A stretch of 7,720 nucleotides of DNA from Mageeibacillus sp. UBA1255. Its GTDB lineage: Bacteria > Bacillota > Clostridia > UBA1212 > UBA1255. A model generated the notes under the pieces. It did not search any database, had not been told where the DNA came from, and saw nothing but the letters and a program-made list of their open reading frames with translations. Of the stretch, positions 6,730-7,720 are shown piece after piece (position 1 is the stretch's first letter; each line of letters starts with the position of its first letter). The stretch spans positions 5,569 through 13,288 of the forward strand of contig DBVV01000054.1 of the NCBI GenBank assembly GCA_002308795.1. Reading direction: 5' to 3'. The translations under genes and the position numbers were made by a program.

Positions 6730-6783
6730 ATCCGTAAAACGCTTCACGCCGCCTGTCGGGCCTAAAAACGGCCTCAAAGCAGG

Positions 6784-6809
6784 AAAAATTCGTAAAAAAG
6801 TTCAAAAAA
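6784..6809 (+). promoter_or_regulatory. Three A-tracts phased at 10 bp upstream of HU promoter
   Basis: A5 at 6784-6788, A6 at 6794-6799 and A6 at 6804-6809 start exactly 10 bp apart, the helical repeat needed for intrinsic DNA curvature. They sit directly upstream of the HU -35 position, where UP elements contact the RNA polymerase alpha subunit. This fits a strong, constitutive promoter. Confidence 0.6.
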
Positions 6810-6813
6810 GCAC

Positions 6814-6842
6814 TATTTTATTTTTTAATATTGTGCTATAAT
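6814..6842 (+). promoter_or_regulatory. Extended -10 promoter of the HU gene
   Basis: TGCTATAAT contains an exact TATAAT at 6837-6842 with the TG of an extended -10 element. The -35 position at 17-bp spacing (6814-6819) reads TATTTT and is poor, but the phased A-tracts upstream may compensate. Predicted start near 6849, giving a leader of about 34 nt with AGGAGG (6871-6876) 6 nt before the HU ATG. Confidence 0.8.
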
Positions 6843-6882
6843 ATATCTACCAAATAACAAATTTTTTACCAGGAGGTAAACT

Positions 6883-7179
6883 ATGAACAAATCAGAGTTA
6901 GTCGCAGCAGTAGCACAGTCCGCAGGAATTTCCAAAAAAGACGCAGCAGCAGCAGTTGCCGCCACTTTCGATGCCATCACAGCAGAGCTTGCAAAAAAAG
7001 AGAAAGTTGCCATCATCGGATTCGGTACATTTGAGGCCAGAAAACGCCCTGCAAGAACCGGACGCAATCCTCTCACCGGCGAGAAGATCAAGATCGCGGC
7101 TTCATATGCTCCCGCTTTCAAAGCAGGAAAAGCCCTTAAAACAGAAGTTAATAAGAAAAGACGCGCTTCTAAGAAGTGA
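6883..7179 (+). CDS. hup: HU-family DNA-binding protein
   Basis: A 98-residue histone-like nucleoid protein that binds DNA as a dimer without strong sequence preference and bends or compacts it. The N-terminal helix-turn-helix body (MNKSELVAAVA, then an alanine-rich helix at 20-37) is followed by the family signature GFGTFEARKRPARTGRNP. The flexible DNA-binding arm spans about 53-75 and contains the RNP tip with P63, the proline that intercalates into DNA in characterised HU proteins. The lysine-rich C-terminal end (KKRRASKK) extends a few residues past a minimal HU of about 90. HU rather than the sequence-specific IHF is favoured because a single homodimer-type gene is typical in Firmicutes. 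AGGAGG lies 6 nt before the ATG. It is transcribed divergently from the surface operon and is followed 58 bp later by the DUF6935-like gene. Confidence 0.97.
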   Translation: MNKSELVAAVAQSAGISKKDAAAAVAATFDAITAELAKKEKVAIIGFGTFEARKRPARTGRNPLTGEKIKIAASYAPAFKAGKALKTEVNKKRRASKK

Positions 7180-7191
7180 TTCTTTTCCGGG

Positions 7192-7211
7192 AAAAAACGG
7201 TTAGGTTTTTT
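7192..7211 (+). terminator. A/T-rich hairpin after HU, possible weak terminator or attenuator
   Basis: AAAAAAC (7192-7198) and GTTTTTT (7205-7211) are perfectly complementary around a 6-nt loop. The hairpin ends in six U residues in RNA, but the stem is nearly all A-U and so weak. It may reduce readthrough from HU into the next gene; no separate promoter for that gene is obvious, so partial readthrough is likely. Confidence 0.35.
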
Positions 7212-7237
7212 ACTGACAATAATTCAGGAGGAATAAA

Positions 7238-7720
7238 ATGTCTTTTTTAGATAAGATAAAAAGCGCTTTCAAACCCGCAGACGAAAAACCCGCAGATGAG
7301 AAATCGTTTGTTTACGAAACCATTCCGACCACTATCGAAGATTTCAAGGCTCGCGCTGAAGCAGCTGCAAAGGACGAATTCGAAGTCATTGCACTCACAG
7401 TCATTGCTTTCAATATCTTCCCCGCTAACGCAGATCTTGCGTATGATATGCTGAACGTTCTTAAAGGACCCGCTCCTCTTAGCGCTCAGGAAAAAGCATT
7501 CATTAAAGAGCAGCTTAGAGATAAGGACTATCTGCCCCGTTCTTACTTTGCCGGCGCTACGCCCGCTAATAATTACGAGCCCACAGAGCCCCTTACGATC
7601 ACTGTTAAAGCCAATCCGTACAGCCGCGACGCTGAGGGATATTTCACCGCTTACATCACTTCCGGCGGTGCAGATAATCCCCGTCCGATCACTGTCCGTT
7701 CTAAGGCTTCCACCGGCGAG
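7238..7720 (+). CDS. DUF6935-like hypothetical protein, C-terminus cut by window edge
   Basis: 161 residues are visible, open to the right edge. It begins MSFLDKIKSAFKP with a charged repeat (PADEKPADEK, 13-22), then a helical region with a hydrophobic stretch (EVIALTVIAFNIFP, 49-62), LNVLKGPAPLS (72-82), and the segment RSYFAGATPANNY (101-113) followed by ITVKANPYS (121-129). From memory these resemble a small Clostridia protein family named DUF6935; its function is unknown and I could not search it. No signal peptide is visible, so it is probably cytoplasmic. A strong AGGAGG (7226-7231) lies 6 nt before the ATG. It follows HU by 58 bp on the same strand and may share its transcript. Confidence 0.88.
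   Translation, partial: MSFLDKIKSAFKPADEKPADEKSFVYETIPTTIEDFKARAEAAAKDEFEVIALTVIAFNIFPANADLAYDMLNVLKGPAPLSAQEKAFIKEQLRDKDYLPRSYFAGATPANNYEPTEPLTITVKANPYSRDAEGYFTAYITSGGADNPRPITVRSKASTGE

Noticed and set aside
6734..6745. Possible CcpA (cre) site near the surface-operon promoter
   Set aside because: The core AAAACGCTT fits, but the flanking TG and CA of the consensus are missing, so the match is too weak to call.
6604..6777. 58-residue N-terminal extension of the hydrolase-like gene to an upstream ATG
   Set aside because: It runs through the extended -10 promoter and the leader palindromes, has no ribosome binding site, and would bury the signal peptide. The ATG at 6603 has AGGAGG at ideal spacing.
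6825..7121. 98-residue minus-strand reading frame
   Set aside because: Antisense to HU, whose family match is unambiguous; it also runs through the HU promoter.

Overview
The window most resembles an anaerobic Firmicute of the class Clostridia (Lachnospiraceae/Oscillospiraceae-like or a relative). The reasons are AGGAGG-type ribosome binding sites, a TEAPTE-type Thr/Glu/Pro stalk on a secreted protein, a small HU, a DivIC-type division protein, and a short protein resembling a Clostridia-restricted domain of unknown function. This is inference from style and content; no rRNA or other definitive marker is present. There are no tRNAs, rRNAs, CRISPR arrays or insertion sequences that I can see.

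The layout is simple: one divergent intergenic region (6604-6882) with everything to its left on the minus strand and everything to its right on the plus strand. Reading leftward, a two-gene surface operon comes first. It has an 864-residue secreted, membrane-anchored glycoside-hydrolase-like protein (4009-6603) followed 30 bp later by a 337-residue secreted stalk protein (2965-3978). Both have a signal peptide, an extracellular part, one C-terminal membrane helix and a short basic tail. A near-consensus promoter (TTTACA, 17 bp, TATAAT) with A-tracts upstream then starts a second minus-strand operon: a DivIC/FtsB-like septum protein (2575-2841), a rhomboid intramembrane protease with a large unrecognised N-terminal domain (1345-2550), and an ABC exporter half-transporter (1-1274) cut by the window edge just past its Walker A motif.

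Reading rightward are HU (6883-7179), behind an extended -10 promoter with three A-tracts spaced exactly 10 bp apart, and a 161-residue start of a DUF6935-like protein (7238 onward), cut by the right edge.

The part most worth a second look is the surface pair. The hydrolase has a GH99/WbsX-like WNEW signature but lacks the second acidic residue expected in GH99 enzymes. Its promoter region carries a perfect 9-bp inverted repeat and two mutually exclusive palindromes in the leader. A rhomboid protease encoded next door is a plausible, untested candidate for processing the two C-terminally anchored surface proteins.
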